From CAWIJJ01 sp963836405 (lineage in GTDB: Bacteria > Acidobacteriota > Terriglobia > Bryobacterales > Bryobacteraceae), in NCBI GenBank assembly GCA_963836405.1, contig CAWIJL010000004.1, forward strand, positions 163,967 to 227,966: a DNA stretch of 64,000 nucleotides, written 5' to 3'. Below, in pieces: positions 25,853 through 34,148 of the stretch (position 1 is the first letter of the stretch; each line of letters begins with the position of its first letter). Position numbers and translations under genes: made by a program. The notes under the pieces are model-generated. The model saw only the letters and a list, made by a program, of their open reading frames with translations, was not told the origin of the DNA and did no database searches.

Positions 25853-26290
25853 ATGTCACCTCGCCGGTGCCCATATTGCGAAAACTTCTTCACTCCGTCG
25901 CGGTTTCACCCAGATCAAGGCGTCTGCAGTGCGGCGGCGTGCCAGCGCCGCCGCCGAAGCGAGTACCACCGCGAAAAGCTCCAAGCCGATTCCACCTACC
26001 GGTTGACCGTCGCTGACAGTCGGAAGAAATGGCGCGACGCGCACCCTGATTATGTGCCGTCGTATCGCGCACGGCGACGTCAAACGCCCGACGCGAGCCT
26101 GACCGAAGGACAGCTCTTCGAATACCTCTCGCGCCAGGTAAAGAACAACGCTGCTCTTGACCTAAAGCGTTGCTCCGCGGCAGTTTGGCTGCTGTGCCAC
26201 GACGAGGACGGCGTAAAGAACAGCATTGCTCGCGCGCAAGTCATTGTTGTTGAATGCCTTCCTGCGCCTCCGGACCAGTCCGGGGTGTAA
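25853..26290 (+). CDS. Small zinc-ribbon-like protein of unknown function
   Basis: A 145-residue protein from the ATG at 25853. The N terminus MSPRRCPYCENFFTPSRFHP, followed by QGVCSAAACQRRRR, gives CxxC...CxxxxC, a likely zinc site. A basic helix-rich stretch follows (RRSEYHREKLQADSTYRLTV, KKWRDAHPDYVPSYRARRRQ), suggesting nucleic-acid binding. I recall similar proteins beside recombinase and ParB-like genes in Acidobacteria, which matches the truncated recombinase 100 nt downstream, so this is probably part of that mobile unit. The frame is open further upstream but without support. Confidence 0.55.
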   Translation: MSPRRCPYCENFFTPSRFHPDQGVCSAAACQRRRRSEYHREKLQADSTYRLTVADSRKKWRDAHPDYVPSYRARRRQTPDASLTEGQLFEYLSRQVKNNAALDLKRCSAAVWLLCHDEDGVKNSIARAQVIVVECLPAPPDQSGV

Positions 26291-26393
26291 AGAACACCTT
26301 TTTGGCAGGCGGGCGTGCCGGGATGTATAACAAGACCGTAACGTCCCACGTCCTCACGGCTCGTACAGCGGGCGTGGTCCGGGCCAACGAACT

Positions 26394-26790
26394 ATGAGGG
26401 TACGCTCGTCTCCCACGACGCCTTCGGCGAGCACCCGCGCGGCGGCGTACGTGCGCATGTCCACGGAGCACCAGCAGTACTCGACGGAAAACCAACTCGC
26501 GGTGATCCGCAAATACGCCGAGGAGCGCAACATCACGATCGTTCGCGTGTATGAAGACGCCGGCATCAGCGGGCTGCGCCTCTCCGGCCGCGAAGCACTC
26601 CAGCGCCTCCTCGCAGACGTCCAAGGGGGAGCCGCTGACTTCGACACCATCCTGGTCTACGACGTCAGCCGTTGGGGACGATTCCAGGACCCTGACGAGA
26701 GCGCGCACTACGAATACCTCTGCAAGCTCCACGGCATCAAGGTGCAATATTGCGCGGAAGGATTCACGAATGACAACACCCCACCCTCCA
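26394..26790 (+). pseudogene. Large serine recombinase, N-terminal catalytic domain only
   Basis: The frame from 26394 reads AAAYVRMSTEHQQYSTENQL, with the catalytic Ser at residue 23 (YVRMST), then VYEDAGISGLRLSGREALQ, FDTILVYDVSRWGRFQDPDE and CKLHGIKVQYCAEGFTNDN. These are the resolvase-domain motifs of large serine recombinases, which would normally continue into recombinase and zinc-ribbon domains for another ~350 residues. Here the homology ends after about 132 residues, and a ParB-like gene begins 45 nt later. The protein could not catalyse integration. Confidence 0.8.
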
Positions 26791-27491
26791 ATACTTCTAC
26801 CGCCTCACCAACCGCACCAAAATACCGGAGGCCGCATGAGCAACATCACCCAAATCCCCATCAACAGCATCAACGTCCTCAACCCGCGCTCACGCAACAA
26901 ACGCATCTTCGAGACCATCATCGCGAATATCGGCACACTCGGCCTGAAAAAGCCGATCACCGTGACCCCAAGAACCGAGGCGACCACGGAAAAGCCTTAC
27001 GACCTCGTCTGCGGTCAGGGGCGACTGGAGGCCTACCAAGCACTCGGGCACGAGACAATCCCCGCGATCATCATCCAGACCGACCGGCACGACGCGTACC
27101 TCATGAGCCTCGTGGAGAACATCGCGCGCCGACGACACACGCCCGTGGAGCTCCTCAAGGAGATCATGACGCTCAAGCAAACCGGGCTCTCGGTGGAGCA
27201 GATCGGCGCAAAACTCGACCTCGACCGCACCTACGTCTATGCGGCCGAGCACCTCTTGGAGCACGGCGAGCTCACATTGCTCAAGGAGGTCGAGCGCGGC
27301 CACATCACCGTCAGCGTCGCCATGAAAATCAGCACCGCAGCAGACCAGGAGGTCCAGACAGCACTGCGCGAGGCGTACACAAGCGGCGAGCTGCGCGGCG
27401 CACAGTTCCTTGCCACAAAACGCTACTTGGCCGTAAGCGTCAAACCAAGTCCATCTTTCCCGCCAGCACGATTGTTTGATTCAGTGGAGGT

Positions 27492-27827
27492 GTGGACGAA
27501 CAACAGCAACGATCAGGGCGCCGGCGAAGCCGGGAGGGGGCCGACCGGCTGGCGGCTGAATATGACGCGAGCGGACTAAGCCGACAGGAGTTCTGCGATC
27601 GGCGAGGAGTGCCGCTAAAGACGTTGGCACGATATGTGACCCGACGTCGGCGGGAGGAAACCGACAAGCGTGGGGCGCCGCACTGGGTGGCCATTGAGGT
27701 GGCGGCGCGGCGGGGAGACACCGTCGAGTTGGCAGTAGTCCTGGGTGGGGGGCGCCGAATTGAAGTAAGGCGCGGCTTCGACGGCGACACCTTGCGGCGC
27801 CTGGTGGCGGAGCTGGAGCAGGCGTAA
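27492..27827 (+). CDS. tnpA: IS66 accessory protein TnpA
   Basis: A 111-residue protein with an HTH-like N-terminal part (GLSRQEFCDRRGVPLKTLAR) and a C-terminal segment DTLRRLVAELEQA that is standard for IS66 Orf1 proteins. TnpA is thought to bind DNA and is required for transposition of IS66-type elements together with TnpB. The gene starts 59 nt inside the left end and ends 2 nt before tnpB, as usual. The frame is intact. Confidence 0.85.
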   Translation: MDEQQQRSGRRRSREGADRLAAEYDASGLSRQEFCDRRGVPLKTLARYVTRRRREETDKRGAPHWVAIEVAARRGDTVELAVVLGGGRRIEVRRGFDGDTLRRLVAELEQA

Positions 27828-27829
27828 GC

Positions 27830-28231
27830 ATGTTTGGGTTGGGACCAGCGACGAAGGTCTATCTGGCGGCCGGAGGGACGGATATGCGGAAGGGTTTTGA
27901 GGGGCTCTACGCACTGGTGCGCGACCGGTTGGAATTGGAACCGCTGAGCGGGCATCTGTTCTTGTTTTCGAATGCGCAGAGGAATCGGCTGAAGCTGATT
28001 TTCTGGGATGGAAGCGGACTGTGGGTTTGTGCAAAGCGGTTAGAAAAGGGTCGTTTTTGCTGGCCGGCGGCGGAGAGGGGCCAAGTCAAGGTAGTCCTGA
28101 GTCACGAGGAAATGGCGCTGCTGCTTGGCGGCATTGACTTAGCGGGGAGCAGGCGCCGGGCATGGTTTCGGAAGGTGGTCGGCGTCGAAAGTGGGACGTC
28201 GAAAACGTTGGCAAAAACTGCGGCTGAATAA
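27830..28231 (+). CDS. tnpB: IS66 accessory protein TnpB
   Basis: A 133-residue protein opening MFGLGPATKVYLAAGGTDMR and KGFEGLYALVRDRLELEPLS, then LFLFSNAQRNRLKLIFWDGS and GLWVCAKRLEKGRFCWP: the full IS66 Orf2 signature (TDMRKGFDGL ... VFRNRRRDRIKLLYWD type). Function is unknown, but it is required for IS66 transposition. The gene is complete and sits between tnpA and tnpC. Confidence 0.9.
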   Translation: MFGLGPATKVYLAAGGTDMRKGFEGLYALVRDRLELEPLSGHLFLFSNAQRNRLKLIFWDGSGLWVCAKRLEKGRFCWPAAERGQVKVVLSHEEMALLLGGIDLAGSRRRAWFRKVVGVESGTSKTLAKTAAE

Positions 28232-28259
28232 AACATAATCAGATATAATTGTTTTATTC

Positions 28260-29793
28260 ATGTTGGCTGTCGCGCCCCCCACCATCGACCCTTCCGATCC
28301 TGTTCCGGTCGTGGAGTTGAAGCGCCAACTGCAATTCGCCCACCTGAAGATTCAACTGCTGGAAGAGCGGCTGCGGTTGCAGCGGATTCAGAAGTACGGC
28401 CCGGCCAGCGAGAAGCTCAACGATGCACAACTGGAGTTACTGGAAGAGGAGCCTGGAGTCAGCAATCTGGAAGTCGCGGCCGAAAGCGCGCGCGAGCCGC
28501 TGTCGGCAACAGCGCCGCTCCACCCCAGGCGCACACGCAAGCATCCCGGACGCCAGGCATTGCCCGCGGATTTGTCGCGGGTAGAACGAGTGATTCCCTG
28601 CACGCCGGAACAGTCCCACTGTGCCCATTGCGGAGAGCCGACCGAAGTCATCGGCTACGAGCAGAGCGAACAACTGGATGTGGAGCCGGCCAAGTATTTC
28701 GTGTTGGTGGTCAAGCGCGAAAAACGCGGCTGCCGCTGCTGCCAGCGGGGCGTAGCCACGGCTCCAGTTCCGGCGCGGATCATCGCAAAAGGTTTAGTCA
28801 GCGACCGGGTGGTGATCGATACGGTGATCGCCAAATATTGCGATCATCTCCCGCTCTATCGGCAAAGCGCAATGCTGGAACGGGAGACGGGAATCGAGAT
28901 CGGCCGGGCTACGCTGGATGGTTGGGTGATGACCGTCGGGCAACTGCTGATTCCGCTCACTGGCGCGATACGAACCGAGTTGCTGGGCGGCGGATACATT
29001 CAGGCGGATGAGACCCCGGTGGATGTGCAGATGCACGACCGGCGGGGAAAAAACCATCAAGCTTATCTCTGGCAATACGGCCGGCCCGGAGGCAGTGTGG
29101 TATTCGAGTTTCAGCTGGGCCGGGGGCGCGAGGGGCCGAAGCGGTTTTTTAGGAAATTTCGAAGGACTATTGCAGACAGACGGCTATATTGCCTACGAAA
29201 AGGTAGGCGGGCCGAAGATGGTCCATGTCTCCTGTTGGGCGCACGCGCGTCGAGGCGTATTCGAGGCCCACGAACTGGCGCCCGGCGAGTCGGTGGCCAA
29301 GGGAATTGTCGAACGCATCGACGATCTGTTCGGCATTGATCGCGTGGCGCGCGACAACGGATACGATTTGGCTGCACGCCATCGATTGCGCGGCGAGCAG
29401 GCTCCAAAGCTGCTCAGCACGATCAAAGAGAAGATGGAGGCGGCACGGCAACAAGCGTTGCCAGCCAGCAAGCTGGGCAAGGCGGTTGCTTACGCACTCG
29501 GACTATGGCCGCGGCTGCAAATCTTTCTCCAATATCCGGAAGTGGAACTGAGTAACAACCTGGCTGAGAACTCTATGCGTGGCGTTGCGATCGGACGGAA
29601 GAACTGGATCCATATCGGCAGTCCCAACGCTGGGCCGCGGGTTGCTGCCATCCTATCGGTCATCGAAAGCTGCCGCCGCCTGTCTATTCCGGCCCGCGAG
29701 TACCTTGTCGGGGTTCTGCCCGGTCTGGCTGATGTCAGCATTCACAAGTTGGCAGATCTCACGCCGGCCGCATGGGCCGCCCACCGCCACTAA
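28260..29793 (+). pseudogene. tnpC: IS66 transposase TnpC, one-base frameshift
   Basis: From 28260 the frame covers the N-terminal leucine-rich helix (LKRQLQFAHLKIQLLEERLR), the zinc-binding part (CTPEQSHCAHCGEPTEVIGY, RGCRCCQRG) and the first catalytic region (GGGYIQADETPVDVQ). At 29145-29150 a run of six T replaces an expected five, moving the sequence FLGNFEGLLQTDGYIAYEKV into the other frame, which is then open to 29793 through SNNLAENSMRGVAIGRKNW, the Glu-containing C-terminal motif. As read, the protein would be truncated, so the element could not move unless the ribosome shifts frame or the extra T is an error. Confidence 0.85.
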
Positions 29794-30089
29794 AGCCCCC
29801 CAACCTACGGTTGCTCGGACGCTTACACTTGGCCAAACAAAAGAAGCTCCCGCAGGCACCAACAAAGAAACGCCTGTCGGCACAGGCGGCCGTGCGCGCC
29901 TACAAGCAATTCACGACCGAGCACAAATCCTTCGTAAAGCGCGCACGCCACACCGAACAGCGACTGCTGCTGATCACGAGCGCCCTCAAAACCTTTTTGC
30001 GGACGAGCACTTCGCCACGCTCCTGCGTGCGGAACAACTCGACACGCTACCAACCGTCCTCGCAGACCGCATAAAGAAAGGATGATGCA

Positions 30090-30895
30090 GTGCCGGCCCC
30101 GCCCGCGTTTCAACCAGAAACCATTCTCGTGCCACCAGGACAGCTCGTCGCGCGCAAGCAGCTAAGCCCAGTAATCAAGAACACAATCAAGTACCGACAG
30201 ATCAAGGCAAGCCTCCAAAGCGTCGGGCTCATCGAGCCCATCGTCATCTTCCCCGCCGCCGACGACCGGTACACCATCCTCGACGGGCACATGCGCGCCG
30301 CCATCCTCACGGACCTCGGCGCCGAAACCATCAAATGCCTCATCGCGACGGACGAGGAAGCGTACACGTACAACAAACGCGTCAACAGCCTCAGCACCGT
30401 GCAAGAGCACCAGATGATCCTCAAAGCCATCAAGAACGGGGTCAGCGAAGAACGCATCGCCGCCGTCCTCAACGTCAATGTGCGCGAGATCCGCCAAAAA
30501 CGCGACCTCCTCAACGGGATCTGCCCCGAAGCCGCAGAGATGCTCAAAAACCGACCCATCACCGTGGACGCCTTCAGAATCCTCAAGAAAATGACCCCAT
30601 ACCGCCAGGTAGAAGCCGCCGACCTAATGGCAGCGGCCAGCAACTTCAGCGTCAGCTTCGCCAGCGCCATCCTGGCCGCCACGAAAGCACAGGACCTCCT
30701 GGAGCCCGCGAAGAAACACGTCAACGGGCTCCCCAAAGACCAACTCAAACAAATGGAGGAAGAACTCGGCACGCTCCAGGAAGACCTGAACAGCATCAAA
30801 GACGCCTACGCGGCCGACGCCCTCGCCCTCAGCATCACCCTCAAATACGTCGGGAGCATCATCGGGAACAAGTGCGTGCTGCAATACCTCAGCTG
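30090..30895 (+). pseudogene. Second ParB/RepB-like partition protein, 3' end cut
   Basis: From a GTG at 30090, 5 nt after the first partition gene, the frame reads QLSPVIKNTIKYRQIKASLQ, SVGLIEPIVIFPAADDRYTI, LDGHMRAAILTDLGAETIKC and RVNSLSTVQEHQMILKAIKN, followed by an HTH (VSEERIAAVLNVNVREIRQK) and a RepB-like C-terminal half with a coiled segment (LPKDQLKQMEEELGTLQED). The homology ends around VLQYLS; beyond ~30895 the sequence is the reverse complement of the kwaB-like gene. Paired RepB-type proteins after a serine recombinase are, as I recall, a recurring arrangement of an uncharacterised mobile unit. Confidence 0.75.
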
Positions 30896-31495
30896 CTCGC
30901 CTAGATGCTGTGTGTTCGCCACGGCTGCGGCGTGCACTTGCTCGTCGATCTCAGCAAGGAGTTCAAAGGCGGCCACACGCTGGATGAAGACCGCATCATC
31001 CATGATGAGCATGTCAAAATCCGTATCGAGCCTGAAGACCGTATCTAAGACTGCTTGCAACGTGTCGTCGATAAATTGGATGAGGCGGGCTTTGAGGACC
31101 CCTTTGAATTGGGAGGCGCGGCGGATGGCGACGAGCTTGTGATTTTGGTGGTCGTGGATGATGCAACCGTACGCCGTAATCGTGCGAGGCTCGTGCATGG
31201 CACCCGCATCCGTGGGCCGGTTCTCCTGCTCATAAAACGCCTTAAGAACCCCCGCCAGGGCGTCTGTCAGGGGCAGGGTGGCGCGAGCGTCGGCTGGGTG
31301 CTCCTGGGAGGCCTCATACTCGTCAAGGGCCGCGCCGTCCTCCAGCCCGAGGCTTGTGGTCGTGCTTGCGACCATCTCGACAAGGAGGTCCTGCACGCCA
31401 CCATCGACGGGCACGATGACGCTATCGCCGCTGCTCAGCTTGCCGCGGCAGATGAAAAACTCGACACTGGCCGGATCATTGACCGTAAAACTCAT
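30896..31495 (-). pseudogene. KwaB-like (DUF4868) protein, C-terminal end cut
   Basis: The frame from the ATG at 31495 reads MSFTVNDPASVEFFICRGKL, then ITAYGCIIHDHQNHKLVAIR, FKGVLKARLIQFIDDTLQAV and DTDFDMLIMDDAVFIQRVAA, FELLAEIDEQVHAAA. The pattern fits DUF4868, the domain of KwaB in the Kiwa anti-phage system. The homology stops near HLGEQL, where the reversed ParB-like sequence begins; full KwaB is ~310 residues and this has about 200. Its start overlaps the kwaA-like stop as ATGA, the expected order. The identification rests on my reading of the motifs plus the partner gene. Confidence 0.6.
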
Positions 31496-32059
31496 GCGGC
31501 ACTCCGCTCGATATAGACGGTGTTGCTCAGCCGGTACGCTTGCAGCTTTGAGCCGGGCAAAAGCGTGCTGCGTCGCGCAAGCACGACGATGGGTTGCGCC
31601 TCAGCAGCGGCGCGCACCGTAAGGACGCGATAGCCAAAAAGCGCGAATACGACGTTCATGTAATGCAGGTTGAGGTGCCAGAACAAAAAGATGACGAAAA
31701 CCAGCGCGACAATTGTGGCCGCCGAATCCCTTGGACTGGAAAATGTTCGCATCAAACAGCGGGATGAGCATCGCAAACAAGTACACAAGCAAATGATCCC
31801 GATGATCGTCCGCGACCCCCACGGCGAGGGTCTGCTTATCGTGCCGTCGCCGTGCGACCTACACGCGGGCGGCCAACACCGCGTTGGGAATCACGATGAG
31901 CGCTATGCATGTAGGCACCAGCCACCGATCCGGCACGGGTTCAATCCCGCGCACGGCCCAAAGCAAAAACAGCGGTGCCAGGCTGCTGATGATCATGGCC
32001 AGGCGCACAAAGGGCAGCCCCTCGCTGGCCGGCACGCCCGGGTGCGCCGTCTCACTCAC
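31492..32059 (-). pseudogene. KwaA-like membrane protein, nonsense codon plus frameshift
   Basis: A GTG start at 32059 with GGAGG just ahead begins MSETAHPGVPASEGLPFVRL, and two membrane helices follow (LAMIISSLAPLFLLW, TCIALIVIPNAVLAA). An in-frame TAG at 31861-31859 interrupts, but the same frame goes on VADDHRDHLLVYLFAMLIPL and FDANIFQS; near 31730 one extra base shifts to RDSAATIVALVFVIFLFWHL, NLHYMNVVFALFGYRVLTVR and a C-terminal soluble part (LPGSKLQAYRLSNTVYIERS). Four membrane segments plus a small cytosolic domain, directly coupled to a DUF4868 gene, is the layout of KwaA. The two lesions leave no working protein. Confidence 0.6.
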
Positions 32060-32395
32060 GACGCACCTCCAGATTGCCGCACGGTCGCGCGATGCGCCTC
32101 GCGCTCGGAGCGCACGAATCGACGAGTCCTATGCGCGCAAGCCAGTCCGACGTCGTCCGCCACGCCATTGGTGCTCCCACCGACTCAGGCAATCACGCTT
32201 GCTTTTTAAAAATAAGTATATCGGCTCTCGTAATCTTTCGCTCGCTGGGTGAAATCCTTCCAGCGCCGCGCGCCCATCCCGTCGGCCGCCAGGGTTTTTC
32301 CCTCGCGGGCTTGCTGCCTTATTATCTGCCGGGCGAGAAACCGCCAGAACCCCGTAGATTGGCACCTCAGGCCGTAAGAACCGCGAAAAACCGGT
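32060..32395. other. Non-coding stretch
   Basis: Between the kwaA-like start and the end of the chimeric primase gene I find no coding sequence or clear repeat. The part next to kwaA contains its ribosome site; the rest has no promoter I would defend. Confidence 0.4.
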
Positions 32396-33604
32396 TTACC
32401 CCAACAGCCGGGTGAGCTGCTCTAACTCCGTTGGGGTGATGCCGAGCGCGCCACCGATTCGGTCCTGCCATGCCGCGCGAAGATCACTGGTGACGAAGAA
32501 GAAGACCACACTTCCAGGCAGGTTGGTACACTTTGCGATGTTCGCGCCGATATCGGATTTGCCCGTCTCCACCTCGATGTACACGTGGTGGTCGCCTTTG
32601 ACGCCGTGCAGGTCCACGGCGCGCCCGTCGCTTACCGGGAACTCGGCGACCGTGTCGTAGCCGTGTCGTTCGAGCACGTTTTTAAGCGTCTGGCGCCAGT
32701 ACTCGTGCGCCGCCCCGCCACGCCGGCCGACGGGAATCGGTACGCCGTGCTCTTCGAGGTACCGTTCGCCGTGCGCTGTGAGCGTGCCCGTGCCGCGGAA
32801 GGTCCGCGACATGGTGACGGCGACGACATGGCGGTTCCGAAAATAGTCCGCCCACCCCGTATAGAGATGACTCTCGCCGGAGCCGCCCGGATTGCAGGAA
32901 GCCACCAGCCCCCAGGACTCCAAGGTGTGAACGTCCTTCTCGCCCTCGGGGAGGTAGACCGTCTCCGCTCCGACTACCTTCGGGAGACGGTACGGCACCC
33001 GCGGACAGTCGCGAAAGCGATACTCCGCCCCGTCGTAGTCAACCTGGTCGCTCGCTCTTTTCCAGGTGGGTTTGCCGGTTGCGCGCTCGGCCTTCGGGTC
33101 GGGAAGGTACTTACCCTTTGACAGACCGATCACGATCCCGCCGGTGGGAACGCCGCCGATCCGCTCCGGATCGGTAGTTCCGGCTGCTTCAACTCCGCTC
33201 GGACGGACTTGAACGAACGTCTTCTTCCCGTCCAGCTTCAAGAAACGGACGACCTCCAAAAGCAGGTTGCCGTCCGGGTCAGTATAGGGGTAGCGCTCAA
33301 TTTCGCGCCACCCGCCGGTTGTGTGTCTGGGTTCGATCCTGCCCACGATGCGGAAGACCTCGGCTTTCGCCGTTTTGAAATCCGCACCCGTGAGCGACAT
33401 TTCGAGGTCGATGATGTCCCCGCCGCAACCGCAAACCGAATGACAATACCATCGGCCTGTCGCGGCTTCCACTTTGAAGTTCGCGTCCTTGCCGCCGTGC
33501 CTGGGACAGCCGCAGCTCCACTGCGTGCCCTTCTGCGTCAGGTGGGAGATGCGTTCGTCGTAGAAACGGGACACTTCGCCGGATGTGAATGTGATGATGT
33601 TCAT
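32396..33604 (-). CDS. Chimeric protein: CHC2 zinc-finger primase N-half fused to a PD-(D/E)XK-like nuclease C-half
   Basis: 402 residues from the ATG at 33604. Residues ~1-265 look like an element-borne DnaG-type protein: zinc finger in KGTQWSCGCPRHGGKDANFK and GRWYCHSVCGCGGDIIDLEM, then YLPEGEKDVHTLESWGLVAS and HVVAV, the start of a TOPRIM domain that breaks off there. Around 32815 the sequence changes to TAHGERYLEEHGVPIPVGRR, EYWRQTLKNVLERHGYDTV and YIEVETGKSDIGANIAKC, a nuclease-like domain usually found at the end of large ATPases. The frame is open across the joint, so a deletion may have fused two genes. Expression and function are unknown. Confidence 0.6.
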   Translation of the reverse strand: MNIITFTSGEVSRFYDERISHLTQKGTQWSCGCPRHGGKDANFKVEAATGRWYCHSVCGCGGDIIDLEMSLTGADFKTAKAEVFRIVGRIEPRHTTGGWREIERYPYTDPDGNLLLEVVRFLKLDGKKTFVQVRPSGVEAAGTTDPERIGGVPTGGIVIGLSKGKYLPDPKAERATGKPTWKRASDQVDYDGAEYRFRDCPRVPYRLPKVVGAETVYLPEGEKDVHTLESWGLVASCNPGGSGESHLYTGWADYFRNRHVVAVTMSRTFRGTGTLTAHGERYLEEHGVPIPVGRRGGAAHEYWRQTLKNVLERHGYDTVAEFPVSDGRAVDLHGVKGDHHVYIEVETGKSDIGANIAKCTNLPGSVVFFFVTSDLRAAWQDRIGGALGITPTELEQLTRLLG

Positions 33605-33618
33605 GCGGCGCCTGCCCC

Positions 33619-33828
33619 TCAGGCCTGCTGCCCGCCGCCGGTGGGCCGCGTTTCCAGCCACGCGGCGACATCTTCCGGCTTGTAGCGGACAGCGGCGCCG
33701 ATCTTGATGTATTTCGGCCCCTGCCGCAGGAGCCGCCACCGCCGGACGGAAGCCACCGAGAGGCCCGTGATGCGCGCCACGTCGTGCTCGTTCAGCAGGG
33801 TTTCGAGAACACTATTCAACGTTGCCAT
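33619..33828 (-). CDS. AlpA/excisionase-type helix-turn-helix protein
   Basis: A 69-residue protein from the ATG at 33828, preceded by AAGGAG; a longer frame upstream lacks such a site. The sequence LLNEHDVARITGLSVASVRR, WRLLRQGPKYIKIGAAVRYK and PEDVAAWLETRPTG is the MerR-like excisionase/AlpA fold used for DNA binding by phage and element-borne regulators. It lies 14 nt ahead of the primase-like gene on the same strand, an arrangement typical of satellite or integrative elements in which AlpA controls excision or replication genes. Confidence 0.8.
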   Translation of the reverse strand: MATLNSVLETLLNEHDVARITGLSVASVRRWRLLRQGPKYIKIGAAVRYKPEDVAAWLETRPTGGGQQA

Positions 33829-34148
33829 TTCGCTCCTTTCTTGATCTCCAAAACTGTTGTGCTTGGGCCCCGGCGCGATGCCGGGACAAATGGATTGCAC
33901 GATCACGCAAGGCGTTTGCGAAGGCATTTCCGGGTGTCCGCTCGGCTTCGAAGGCATCATCGAAGACTGTCCGTACTTTGGGCTTCCCGACCGGCGTGAT
34001 CTATTCGGTTTTCAATGATCGTGATGGGCGTCGCGATCGCCCATACGCAATCATCGGGACCGAGAATTGTTTTGAAAACTTTCTCAGGGAAAACGCAGCA
34101 ATACGGCGCGTCGGTGAGCAACCGCTGTGGTGCGAAAATTCGCGGAAA
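33829..34148. other. Non-coding stretch
   Basis: Apart from the ribosome site of the AlpA-like gene I see nothing definite. The promoter of the AlpA-primase pair must lie here but no clear hexamers stand out. Confidence 0.4.

Larger units (their letters stand above)
27433..29826 (+). mobile_element. Complete IS66-family insertion sequence with 8-bp target duplication
   Basis: The ends start GTAAGCGTC on each side (27433-27441, and the complement at 29818-29826), the usual IS66 terminus, with partial matching further in. The flanks are an exact 8-bp direct repeat ACTTGGCC at 27425-27432 and 29827-29834, the length expected of IS66. The element carries the three standard genes tnpA, tnpB and tnpC; tnpC has a one-base frameshift. 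The insertion splits a ParB-like gene. Confidence 0.95.
26836..30085 (+). pseudogene. ParB/RepB-like partition protein, split by IS66 and frameshifted
   Basis: The left part (26836-27432) reads MSNITQIPINSINVLNPRSR, LKKPITVTPR, YDLVCGQGRLEAYQALG and MSLVENIARRRHTPVELLKE: the ParB N-terminal nuclease-like fold and the GxxR...ENIAR boxes, then an HTH (LSVEQIGAKLDLDRTYVYAA). IS66 interrupts at RYLA. Right of it, the same frame continues KQKKLPQAPTKKRLSAQAAV to ITSALKTFL; one T seems to be missing from the run at 29994-29998, after which the other frame gives ADEHFATLLRAEQLDTLPTV to the stop at 30085. Removing the IS and one target copy restores the gene except for that indel. Plasmid-type partition origin; function lost. 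Confidence 0.8.

Noticed and set aside
29145..29150. Programmed frameshifting in the IS66 transposase
   Set aside because: IS66 tnpC is normally one frame, the -1 reading meets TAG at once, and the needed shift is +1 without a known signal; a one-base insertion is simpler.
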